64,000 nt of DNA from Cymbomonas tetramitiformis (lineage: Eukaryota > Chlorophyta > Pyramimonadophyceae > Pyramimonadales > Pyramimonadaceae), in the NCBI GenBank assembly GCA_001247695.2, contig LGRX02034661.1, positions 1 through 64,000 of the forward strand, given 5' to 3'. The notes below the pieces were generated by a model. It was not told where the DNA came from and did not search any database. It saw nothing but the letters and a program-made list of their open reading frames with translations. Made by a program: the position numbers and the translations under genes. Below, piece after piece: positions 18,061-27,391 of this stretch; within the stretch, counting starts at the first letter, position 1; each line of letters opens with the position of its first letter.

Positions 18061-18582
18061 TGTCAGGGATATGACCGATGACATAGGTGTCATACATGGC
18101 ATACCTGTCATGTCATGCAATGTCATGTGTCATAATGACATACAGTCGTCAAGTATTGTCAGTACGGTCGACTATGACATGTACAGTCAGAATGTCTGTC
18201 ATCCACCTAAGGTGAGTGACATCTGTCATCGAGAGGCCAAGTATATGGCATCGAGATGGCGAAGCAAGACAAGTCTTGAAGAACTGAAGTGTTCTGATAA
18301 GACGCGTCTTCGCTTCAAGCATGCACTGAACAGCATGCGAGCATCAATGGCTATATTCGTCTAGCCGATGCGGGAAGTTCACCTAGTGCTCTCGGGTTCA
18401 CAACCCGATGGTGGTAACGCATGCGATGCGTGAGAGCACTAGAATATATGAGGAGCATTGGGCTCAAGCAAGCACTTCTGTTCTACAGACTGCTGCACTC
18501 ATACCCCACCTAACTATTGCGTTTTGCTGTTACCGTTCAATAACAACAACGTCACACATATTGTTCGTATAGAACCGTGACA
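18061..18582 (+). repeat. Left LTR of element B
   Basis: TGTCAGGGATATGACC...CCGTGACA. It is very similar to 24007-24546 over most of its length; the last 70 bp are more diverged. Confidence 0.85.
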
Positions 18583-20300
18583 GGATTGCTGCCTTCGTCA
18601 TTCCTGGCCAGTAATATCGGCTACGCAATAGATGGAGCATGCGATTCTTGCCTACATGACCAGAAACATTTGCTGAGTGACACTCATGCAGAAGAATATG
18701 ACGAAGCTGTGTGATCTCACCGTCATCTGTAGGAACTTTGGCAGAAGGTGGAATGTAAAGCTGACTGCCAAAAATGGTCTTGGGATATAGCAATCCCTGA
18801 ATGAGCTCGAAGTTGTTGACAGTCTGTGATGATGTTGCTGATGCCAGTTTGGAAAGTATCGATTGTGCAAAGGGATCACGATCATACTGTGATGTGATAA
18901 TGTCGTGTAGCTGATGACCCGATGATGCAGATATAAGAGCAATAAATGTAGGGTCTGAAGATATGTCAGCTGATGTAATTGCCAATGAGGCAATGTGATG
19001 TTGCAGACTATCGGAGAGTTCGAAAAGGGCAGAAATACGTGTAAGGGCATCTGCACGAACCTTATTCTTCTCGCCTGCAATGTGCTCAATCCGAAAGTTA
19101 TACTCGAAGAGCTCATCTATAACCACCTCGCCTATTTGGGGCTTAGTGTGGATTTGGACTGGAAATAAACCAGTGGCTGATGATCTGAACGCACGATAGT
19201 CTCTGGAGCTCCCAGCAAGATATGGCGAAAGAACCGGAAGCCCTCCACGATGGCAAATAGCTCAATCTCAGGAATAGGCCAGCGTCGCTGTGTGTCAGAA
19301 AGAGTTACGCTGTGGTAGCCACATGGCCGCATACCTTTGCCTTGATCCTGTAGGATGACTTGGCCAACGTGTGTGCATGATCCATCGACCTCCATAATGG
19401 ATGGCAGTTTCTTATCTGGAAGCTGTAGTACTGGAGTATTGCAGATGGCACCTTTGAGATTATCGAATGCCTGCTGCTGCTCAGATTCCCAGACAAATTC
19501 TGCATTGTCTTTCAGAAGGCGATTGAGTGGCTCGGCAATCTTGGAGAATTTCGGAATAAATCTCCTAAACTGGCCGACCATGCCCAAGAATGACCGAAGG
19601 CTAGACTTGCAAGCTTTAGCCATGCGGCGTAGAGGCTGTTTACCAACGGTTGGGCCATAGGATACTGGAGGCTGAATAGCCATGACTGCACGGACTCTGT
19701 CTTCGATGATGGATAGGCCTGCCTCTGAGATGTGGTGTCCGATAAAGTCAATACTTCTGACGAACAGCTCAACCTTCGAAGGCCTGATGAAGAACTGATG
19801 CTCTCTGCAGCGCTGTAGGAACTGGCGAACGTGCTTCACGTGTGTGTCAAAATCTGGACTGTACACTATGACATCATCCATAAAGATGACTAAGAACTGA
19901 TCAATGAAGTCGAAGAATGCTCGGTTTCCAACACGCAGAGCGGTCGCAGGAGCGTTAGTTAACCCAAAGGGCATCACTGTCCACTCGTATGAACCGTATC
20001 TAGTTCGAATTGCTGTCTTATGGATGTCGTTTGGATGAATAGGGATCTGATGGAAAAACTGGTTGAAGTCGAATCTGCTGAACCAGCGTGTCCCATTAAG
20101 CTGTTCAAGAAGGGTGTCATGGGGTGGCAATGGATATGTGTCCTTTATGGTGATGTTATTAAGAGCACGATAATCACAGTACATCCTCCACTTCCCCCCT
20201 GGCTTAGGAGCGAAAATGATTGGGCACCCATATGGTGATGATGATGGACGAAGGATACCCAACTCGACATATTTAACGACGATCGCTCTTAATTGGATGA
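18583..20300 (-). pseudogene. Inverted pol fragment (RT, RNase H, integrase zinc finger) in element B
   Basis: The minus strand carries a Ty3/gypsy pol closely related to that of element C. RT includes YDCRAL-region sequence and a FMDD box. RNase H follows, then the start of the integrase HHCC module (HECHSAN, GHVGKNRMLHLLRSRYYWPGM). Homology starts inside RT at about 20,300 and stops at the element B LTR before the CxxC of the zinc finger. A CAG-to-TAG change and an indel near 19,126-19,145 break the frame between RNase H and the linker. No protease, Gag or integrase core remains. Confidence 0.88.
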
Positions 20301-20889
20301 TGCACTTTGAATTAGAAGATTTTTTGAAGGTCATTGTTTTGATGTTTTTTACATTATTTTAAACATATCATGCCCAAAAAATAGGGTGGTTATAATTTTG
20401 GTTAATTTTGGTTAAGTTTTTCTCATCGTACGAGGCGGGGTTTTCAGAATTCTTACGCGTGACTCTTAGGCATATTGAGGAGTGTTCCAAAAATCCACAT
20501 ATGGTATCAGATCGAGATTAAAGGTTATAAATGGAAGTAAAAAGGGGAAATATGCACCTATTTATCGTATGTTTGATATTTTCATCGATTTCAGCACAAT
20601 TTTGCCAAAACCCCTCTCAAACCCTATGCTTTATCACACGCGTATTCACAAAGGGCGGGTAACATATGTAAAGGTTCTTGCTAATGGACCCGTCACGTGC
20701 TATGTTATAATGTAGTTTGCCATAAAACATATTTGAACAAATAAAATATCAAGCACTTGCATCTCCGTGCAGATTTCAGGAGCAAATGGCCCTCTAGCGG
20801 GGGAAACCCTAAGCGGTAACACCAATTTAGGGTGTAAGCACAACCACATGTGTACATGCATGCACATACGTACTCTTGACTGCACTTAT
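20301..20889. other. AT-rich spacer in element B
   Basis: No recognisable gene or repeat; contains a poly-T/A-rich stretch at 20330-20400. Confidence 0.5.
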
Positions 20890-23209
20890 TTACTCTTCAG
20901 AGTTCTCCAGCAGTGCTTTTAAAAGCTCAGCTTTCTCCTCACAACCTGGAATTCCGCCTTGAACACCAGATTTTGCGGTCTCATCCCAGCATGTCAACAG
21001 CTCGTTCACGTCAAATGTAGACTTCATGCGAAGGGTGCGGGGACCCCGTACGAAAGCTCCAGCCTCACAGAGTTGTTCTACCGTCTCGAACGTTCTCCGT
21101 GACTGTGCTGGCAACCAGAACTGCCAGGTTATTTCCTTCCGTGAGGCATGCTGCCCCACCACCTCCACGAAATGGAGTGGGAGTGACTTACCGCCGTCCG
21201 GGAGCATAACGTTGAACCAACACTTGTCGCTGGCTTCCCCGCCCGCAACGGTCACGGCATAGCTGCCCACAGTCATGTCCTCGAACCGGTAGTCGGCTGC
21301 CAAGTGTTCCTTCTGCGATGCCAAACGCATCCCACGGTCATATAGACTCTCGTCAACACCGGAGGAGTGCTCATCGTCGCCATCATCCGCGCCCTCACTG
21401 CTGCTGGGCTGTTTCTGCTGTTTTGGCTGCTTTCCAGGCTTCTTCTTGCGCGCTGCAACCTGCCGACTCCGACTGCGAGTGGCAAGATCCATCTCCATAT
21501 CAGTATCATCGTTGTCGCCTTCGGAGGCGGATGAAGTTCTGCGCGCCCTGTTTTACCTTTGTGCGCCTGAAAACCTCTTGCGAGCAGCAGGTGGAGCTCC
21601 TCTCCGACTCCTCTTTCCATTTGCTTCACGCACACCTGCCTCTGCACGAACTGCGGGAGCTTCTTCAGCAGCTTCTTCTGCCTCTGCACGAACTGCGGGA
21701 GCTTCTTCACCAGCATCTTCTGCCTTCAAAAGCTGGATCAGGCGTTCCAACTTCTTGGTCTTGGTCGTAAGACCCCGCAGTTCAGCATTCCGCTCAGATA
21801 ACACTCGGTGTAAGTGTGTATCCTCGTACCTGCGTAAGCGAACCCTAGTTTGAAACTTCTCTATACACTTCGTATTATCTTCGCATACTCTTACATCGCA
21901 ATGACGGACTCTCACGACGAGACTAAAATCTTAAGGGAAGTTTTTCCCTGGATGAGTGAGGGTTTTTTTAGCGAACATTAAGAACAAGGAACGACCTCTT
22001 CTACCGTCGTTCCGAACACACCAGGAACAATGGACTCGGACGACGAGGTTACAATCTTGCGGGAGGTCTTTCCTTGGTTGCAAAGCTCCACAACAGCGAC
22101 ACCTGAAGACGAAGCGACGACTTCTTCTACCGGGAATCAAAGGACTCCCGCAACACAGGAGCAAGCCGCCACCACCACCAACTCGGAAAGAGAGGAAGGA
22201 AACAAGTGCATCGTCTGCTTAGACATAGGTTTCCCTGCGGAAACGTGGGTTTCAGGGTTAGGATGTGACTGCAAAAACGTGCTGTACCATCACCCTTGTT
22301 TCCAGGCCTACTTGGCAAGTTGCACGGATATTGCAAAATGCCCTTGTTGTAGGAGGATCTGGAGCTAGAAAAAGAGACCTACCTGACTTTGCTTAGACAC
22401 TTGAACGATAACAATGACAAAAAATAATAATAGGTATAAATAAGATCGCACTAGGCTGGTAAACGGTCGTCTTACCTTCTGGAAATCAGCTCAGTACAAT
22501 ACTTGGCCTCGCGCATAAAAGCCACAACCTCGTTGATGTCAATATTTTTCAGGACTTCTTTCTCCACCACTTGTTTCTTATGCGTCACGCCGTCGAAACA
22601 TACATTGAACTGCTCCGCCTTAGCATACCGCGTCTTCAAGAGCCCATCGCTTTTGACTGTAGATGCGCGGGTATGCGCACGTGTCAGCAGCAGTGAAAGG
22701 TCCCACTTCGGAGGTAATTGCTCGGGATGTCGCTCTCGCACGGCCTCCACCTTCAAAGGCAAGGGGAAGGTTGCTTTCAATTCCTCGTGTCGTTGCTGGC
22801 TCACCAGATCTGGCGTTGCGGCTCGGAGTCCCAATAGACAGCTCCGCGTTGTTTGCTCCATGTCCAATACCGTGTTTCCCTTCCCCTTGCGCTTCCATTC
22901 CGGGTTGTCCATATAGCCCGGGGCGGAGTCGACGTCGGGGTAACTGGTACAAATAATCAGCCCAAGGTTCGGATCCTCGTCCACGCCACTTGGTAGCCAT
23001 TCCTTGAACCTGTCACCAAACTTGTACTTCGCTCGGACGTGCTCGTCCGGACCCGAGCGACGTAGATGCACCAAGTGTGCACCTTGCGGTCTCGTCCAGC
23101 GTGGCCACCAAACTCTTCGTTCAAGTGCGGGTCGATCCACGATTTGAAGTCCAAGTTGCAGCCGATGACGTATGACAATGATGACGCGGGTGTCACGGAC
23201 AGTAAGCAT
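20890..23209 (-). CDS. Unrecognised two-exon coiled-coil gene inside element B
   Basis: Exon 1 runs from about 23209 (start uncertain) to 22476 and ends CAGAAG|GTAAGAC. Exon 2 starts at 21829 after CTTACGCAG. The splice splits an Arg codon and keeps the frame, which supports the model. Exon 1 encodes a soluble, basic-acidic protein with an EVVAFMREAKYCTELI segment near the junction. Exon 2 begins with a predicted coiled coil (RNAELRGLTTKTKKLERLIQLL). A duplicated EEAPAVRAEA repeat, a basic tract and a C-terminal domain of about 140 residues follow. An in-frame TAA at about 21553 splits exon 2, so the copy may be dead. The family is unknown. The minus orientation relative to element B would protect the intron from removal during retrotransposition. 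Confidence 0.5.
21901..21981 (+). pseudogene. Truncated duplicate of the RING-like gene start
   Basis: A 26-codon frame whose residues KILREVFPW match TILREVFPW of the ORF at 22030. It ends in TAA after a few unrelated residues, so it is a partial upstream duplicate lacking the zinc-binding region. Confidence 0.6.
22030..22368 (+). CDS. Small RING-CH-like zinc-finger protein
   Basis: 112 aa. An acidic/Ser-Thr-rich N-terminus (1-58) precedes a zinc-binding module: CIVC, then GCDC, HHPC and CPCC. This gives Cx2C-x15-CxC-x5-Hx2C-x13-Cx2C, the C4HC3 order of RING-CH (MARCH-type) ubiquitin ligases. No transmembrane segment follows, unlike most MARCH proteins. It lies wholly inside the intron of the minus-strand gene at 20890-23209. 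A ligase role is inferred from the cysteine pattern alone. Confidence 0.6.
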   Translation: MDSDDEVTILREVFPWLQSSTTATPEDEATTSSTGNQRTPATQEQAATTTNSEREEGNKCIVCLDIGFPAETWVSGLGCDCKNVLYHHPCFQAYLASCTDIAKCPCCRRIWS

Positions 23210-23494
23210 GACATTGATAATGCCAGTCCGAAATGGGAGTATGGCACGCCTGGTGAATATGATGACACTGAGGATGACGTCAGCGAGTTCGATGACTTGG
23301 TAGCTGACGATGCTGAGGAGCAGGCTGAAGCCCGAAGGTTGAAGAGACTGGGACTGCAGCTGATCATGGATGATAAGGGTGAACTTATCTGGGTGCCAAA
23401 GGGCACCTCCCCGACCTCACCCGTTCAGCCAGAGGATCCGCCTAGGAGGTCAGAATGCAGCGGAAGCAAATGCAGGAACGCGCCAGAGCTCTAA
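23066..23494 (+). CDS. Acidic ORF of unknown function in element B
   Basis: From about 23,160 the plus strand encodes a very acidic segment (EYDDTEDDVSEFDDLVADD), then a short basic helix and WVPKG. It overlaps the start of the minus-strand gene. It sits just upstream of the linker remnant at 23455, so it may be the decayed C-terminal part of an integrase polyprotein. No domain is recognised. Confidence 0.3.
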   Translation: MHQVCTLRSRPAWPPNSSFKCGSIHDLKSKLQPMTYDNDDAGVTDSKHDIDNASPKWEYGTPGEYDDTEDDVSEFDDLVADDAEEQAEARRLKRLGLQLIMDDKGELIWVPKGTSPTSPVQPEDPPRRSECSGSKCRNAPEL

Positions 23495-23643
23495 CCTTCC
23501 TGGACACCTCTGATGAAGGGGAACCCACTTCTCTGGACAACTGCCTACCTTGGGAACAATACTGTCGCTCCTCTGACGCCTTTGTGACGCATCTGGCTCT
23601 TCTGGACTCTGTGGTCTCGTCACGCAATCTCTCCGTAACGTAA
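23455..23643 (+). pseudogene. Remnant of the integrase-methyltransferase linker of an element-A-like retrotransposon
   Basis: The peptide NCLPWEQ...VTHLALLD parallels ECLPWEQ...VTTLAALD of element A (residues 695-720 of its integrase frame), which directly precedes the C5-methyltransferase motif I. The DNA is also alike there ('ccttgggaacaa'). The remnant stops before the methyltransferase core. This indicates that another methyltransferase-type element once contributed to element B. Confidence 0.45.
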
Positions 23644-24006
23644 ACCTCGGACAGAGATACCCTGAGCGTCACTCTGAAATACGAAACGCCAAGCAATCAG
23701 GGGGCAACATCCTCAGAAGTGTATAGGTGAGGGTTTAAAGTGGACTCCTCATAGAGACCCCCCGATATCCTAACCCTGAAGTACTATAAGTATTATATGG
23801 GGGGCTACATCCTAAGAACTGTAGGGCTTAAAGCCTAAGGTGAGGGTTTAAAGTGGACTCAGTTCCCTCCGATATCCTAAAACACCTTGAGGGACGCCTC
23901 ACTGGTGTAAGAAGACTGGCCAGCTCAACAACAAAGACATCAAAGACATATACAAAAGGTATGTACCCTACATTGTGAGGTCACAACACTTCCAAGAGGG
24001 GAGATC
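23644..24006 (+). other. 3' untranslated region and polypurine tract of element B
   Basis: Homologous to 51230-51590 of element C, with shared 'ggctacatcctaagaactgta' (split by small indels) and 'gagggacgcctca' blocks. It ends in the polypurine tract AAGAGGGGAGATC (23994-24006) before the LTR. A block beginning GGGGC(A/T)ACATCCT is duplicated inside it. Confidence 0.8.
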
Positions 24007-24546
24007 TGTCAGGGATATGACCGATGACATATGTATCATACATGTCATAGCTGTCATACATGTCATGTCATGTCATGTCATGTCATGTGTCATAATGACA
24101 TACAGTCGTCAAGTATTGTCAGTACGGTCGACTATGACATGTACAGTCAGAATGCCTGTCATCCACCTAAGGTGAGTGACATCTGTCATCGAGAGGCCAA
24201 GTATATGGCATCGAGATGGCGAAGCAAGACAAGTCCTGAAGAACCGAAGTGTTCTGATAAGACGCGTCTTCGCTTCAAGCATGCACTGAACAACATGCGA
24301 GCATCAATGGCTATATTCGTCTAGCCGATGCGGGAAGTTCACCTAGTGCTCTCGGGTTCACAACCCGATGGTGGTAACGCATGCGATGTGTGAGAGCACT
24401 AGAGTATAATTATGAGGAGCATTGGGCTCAAGCAAGCACTTCTGGTCACCAGACTGCTGCACTCATATCCCACCAAACCCTTGCGCGTAGCTGTTAAAGT
24501 TCAATAACAGTCGTGCCATATATTAAGTCCGTCAAGGACCGTGACA
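24007..24546 (+). repeat. Right LTR of element B
   Basis: Starts TGTCAGGGATATGACC right after the polypurine tract and ends CCGTGACA. It contains a short ATGTC tandem repeat near its 5' end, as in the LTRs of element C. Confidence 0.87.
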
Positions 24547-24929
24547 CTGATGCCATAAGTGTCACCACCGATGCGGAATGATGACATCACTGTCATTATC
24601 GATGCCGATGTCACCATTGGCATCCTATTAGGCAACATTGCCCCTACTTTCATACGACCTACAAATCAGTATTCCCTAACAAATGCCACCAAATACACGA
24701 CTTTGGTAGGACATGCCCATTAAATTATGACGTGGCAAGATTCAGATTGGAGATTGCATGGCCGATTTGATAAAGGATTCTATATTAAATTTCATGCACG
24801 AACGGAGATCATAATAAACATACTCAAGCTGACCAAAATCTACGCAAGCGCGACACGATCTTATTCTACATACAAACTTACAAAGTAGGAAGTGCCAAGC
24901 AAATATCGCTAATGTGCTCAATATACCAT
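24547..24929. other. Low-complexity flank of element B, then AT-rich sequence
   Basis: ATCGATGCC-type motifs to about 24,625, continuing the tract seen left of 18061. Nothing recognisable after that. Confidence 0.5.
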
Positions 24930-26217
24930 CAACCTCTGATCCTTATGATTTGGAACCGGGCCAAATTACCTTACTACCTCTGACCTTTATAGTCTTGGTA
25001 TGAAGTAAATTACCTTAGTCAATCGGCACCAATAGCAAAGCTCGAATCCCAACGGACGATACAGTCGAATGTTCCGTCTCACGATCGCCAGACGCTAACG
25101 ATGACAGTGCCACAACAGTCGCGTGTATGTACCACGACGCAACCGCGACGCCATGGCATGCTCGAACGAAAAACGCATCTTGCTTGCATTGCAGATCGTG
25201 TCGCACAGTCGATCGTCCAATTGAAATGCTACAGTAGATACACTCGATATAATTATGTGTAATCTGGGCGCGCCACGTCGTGATGGTCCGACGATTCGCT
25301 TTTACATTGCATAGCAGACGCGAGGATCAAGAAATGTCAAATCATTACTGGCATGGCAGGCTCGATGTTCATGTTCGGCATGCAAATATCTCGAGCGCGC
25401 CACGTCGGCAAGATAAATAATCCCATCGACCGTCATATGCGCCTAGTGGAGATCTTAATTTAAGATCGACCGGGCCTAGAGCTCTGACCTTTATAGTCTT
25501 GGCATGAAGTAAATTACCTTACCTTATCTTAGTCAATCAGCAGCAGCGGCAGCGGCAAAGCTCGAATCCCAACGGGCGATACAGTCGATTTTCAATCTCA
25601 CGATCGCCAGACGCTAACGATGACTGTGCCACTGCAGTCGCGTATATTTACCGCGACGCCACCCACGCGTTATGGCATGGCATGCTGGGAAGTAAAAAGC
25701 GAAACGCTGTCGCGCACATGATCCTGCGGTCAGATGATGTAATGGCGATATCCATGTTAACATCGCATGGCCGACGCGATGTTCGTAAATCGAAATTACC
25801 GGATGGAACCTCGGCTGCCATGACTGCACTAAAATGTAACGCCCGACAAAAAGAAATACGAGCATCGCGGCGCGCTACGTCGGATGGAATGGTAATTAAT
25901 CGTGCTGTCCAAAAAGATCGACGCCTAGTGTCAGAGATCGCATATTTGTGATCGACAGCGCCTAGTACTTAATCATCAACAGCCGCATCAGCAACAAAGC
26001 GTGAATCCCAACGGGCGACACGGACGAACTTCCGATCTCACGGTCGCCAGACGCTAACGATGACAGTGCAACTGCAGTCGCGTACATTTACCGCGACGCC
26101 ACCCACGCGTTATGGCATGGCATGTTGGGATGCAAAAAGCGAAGCACTGTCGCTAACATGATCCTACGGTCAGATGGCCTAGTGGAGATCTCTTTTTTAG
26201 ATCGATCTGCCTAGTAA
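24930..26217 (+). repeat. Three-unit direct repeat array
   Basis: Units at about 24930-25479, 25480-25967 and 25968-26217 share 'gaatcccaacggrcga' and 'cgccagacgctaacgatga' blocks. Each ends in a small hairpin of the form CCTAGTGnnAGATC...GATCGA...CCTAG. An inverted copy lies at 34398-34675. There is no coding capacity, and the class is unknown. Confidence 0.75.
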
Positions 26218-26332
26218 CAGCTATCTCTTATCAATTTATATGTAAATATTATTATGTATTTGTATGAACATATATATACGATGATATGCACTCTTGAATA
26301 AAGTGAGAAGAGGAGGGGATATCGTCACAGGT

Positions 26333-27391
26333 GTTTTTGTATAATTATAGAGATGCGCCCTCGCTGGATAGGGCTTCAGCAAATCACGAAATAGAATTAT
26401 ACAGCGTGACATAAATGGTACATGTATGATGGGCATCCCAGCACGGTATAATAAGAACAGTCGTCGAAAAGTCTTATACCTGACTATATTGAGTTCCATT
26501 TGTTCTTCCTCCCTAATGTAAATCATCGTAACGCCGCTTGGGTGCACGTTGTTTATGCGGAACCCAATCAGACATTATAAATATACAGGCGATGAGTGCC
26601 ACAGACAAGATGCTAAAAAGTGTGCCGCGATATATGCCAGCGCGTATGGATGGCATACGTATAATAAATAATTTCCAGAGGGTTAACATTGCCAGTCACG
26701 TCTTGTTGGTATAAATATACACATAAACATGAAGACGTTATACTGTAAAGTGAACACTGCTAAGTCCGGAGCTAATCGAGCTTGCATACGCACAGGTTCT
26801 GCTACGGTTTGCATAGCAACATTCTAGTTTCCGCCCGGTGAGACGTATACCTGCGCGTGCCTGTATGCAAGGAGTTGTGGTGCAGAATGAGAGCAAAACA
26901 CGGTCGATGTGAAACAAATACAGATGTGTCAATCTCACAAGCGTCAGCAACGCTCGGATTGATCATATGATCAAAATCGCTCGGACAGATCAAATAATTA
27001 AAATCTGGAGGCGAGGATGAAAAAGTATTACCCTCAAACCCGTAAGACTGAATATCCGATTCATCATCGACATCTATATCCTTCGTGTATAAATGCTCAA
27101 AAATGAAATGATGTAATATATCCACCCTGTTTGTAAATCAGGGGATATTAGTATTTCCCCTCTCCCACCCCCTTCAATAAGGGACCTATTTGCTGCACCT
27201 ACGTACGGCATACATCTTGTCTAAATGCAATCGATAATCATGAGGAAGGAAATGAGTATAGGGAGAGGAAGAAGATACTAATAAATGTGCAAATGGAACT
27301 GAAATACTTTGAACAAATTATGCCAATCATGTAAATTGCAAGCAACAAGCAAGTGGTTATATAAGAGTTGACGGATAACACCATGATGCGT
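26333..27391 (-). repeat. 3' LTR-like repeat of the Penelope-like element
   Basis: About 1.06 kb, starting at the ORF2 stop. It matches 52713-53770 over its length and 32131-32778 and 53889-55533 in part. It contains two conserved small open frames. Confidence 0.88.
26802..27125 (-). CDS. Conserved 107-aa ORF in the LTR-like repeat
   Basis: Open and nearly unchanged in three copies (26802-27125, 53182-53505, 55181-55504), with only a handful of amino-acid differences. It is acidic at the N-terminus and has no known domain. It would be the third ORF of the element, or the coding-like look may simply reflect young repeats. A second frame (26547 to about 26330) encodes about 73 conserved residues starting MHPSGVTMIYIREEE. 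Confidence 0.35.
   Translation of the reverse strand: MDILHHFIFEHLYTKDIDVDDESDIQSYGFEGNTFSSSPPDFNYLICPSDFDHMINPSVADACEIDTSVFVSHRPCFALILHHNSLHTGTRRYTSHRAETRMLLCKP

Larger units (their letters stand above)
18061..24546 (+). mobile_element. Element B: rearranged LTR retrotransposon
   Basis: Plus-orientation LTRs at 18061-18582 and 24007-24546 are related to those of element C. A polypurine tract precedes the right LTR. Flanking pentamers CTGGT and CTGAT differ by one base and may be a mutated target duplication. The left LTR is not followed by a primer site: it runs straight into integrase-end sequence in inverted orientation. The interior also holds an unrecognised minus-strand gene and a remnant of an element-A-like integrase/methyltransferase linker on the plus strand. 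Confidence 0.75.

Noticed and set aside
21546..21563. 18-nt GT-AG segment that would remove the in-frame TAA in the unknown gene
   Set aside because: It keeps the frame but is far too short for a spliceosomal intron; a nonsense codon is the simpler reading.
24007..24546. ATGTC short tandem repeats as a CRISPR-like or satellite array
   Set aside because: They are 5-10-bp microsatellite-type repeats inside LTRs, shared by all related LTRs here, with no spacers.
18056..24551. CTGGT / CTGAT as a firm target duplication of element B
   Set aside because: One of five bases differs and both flanks are low complexity, so it is only suggestive.
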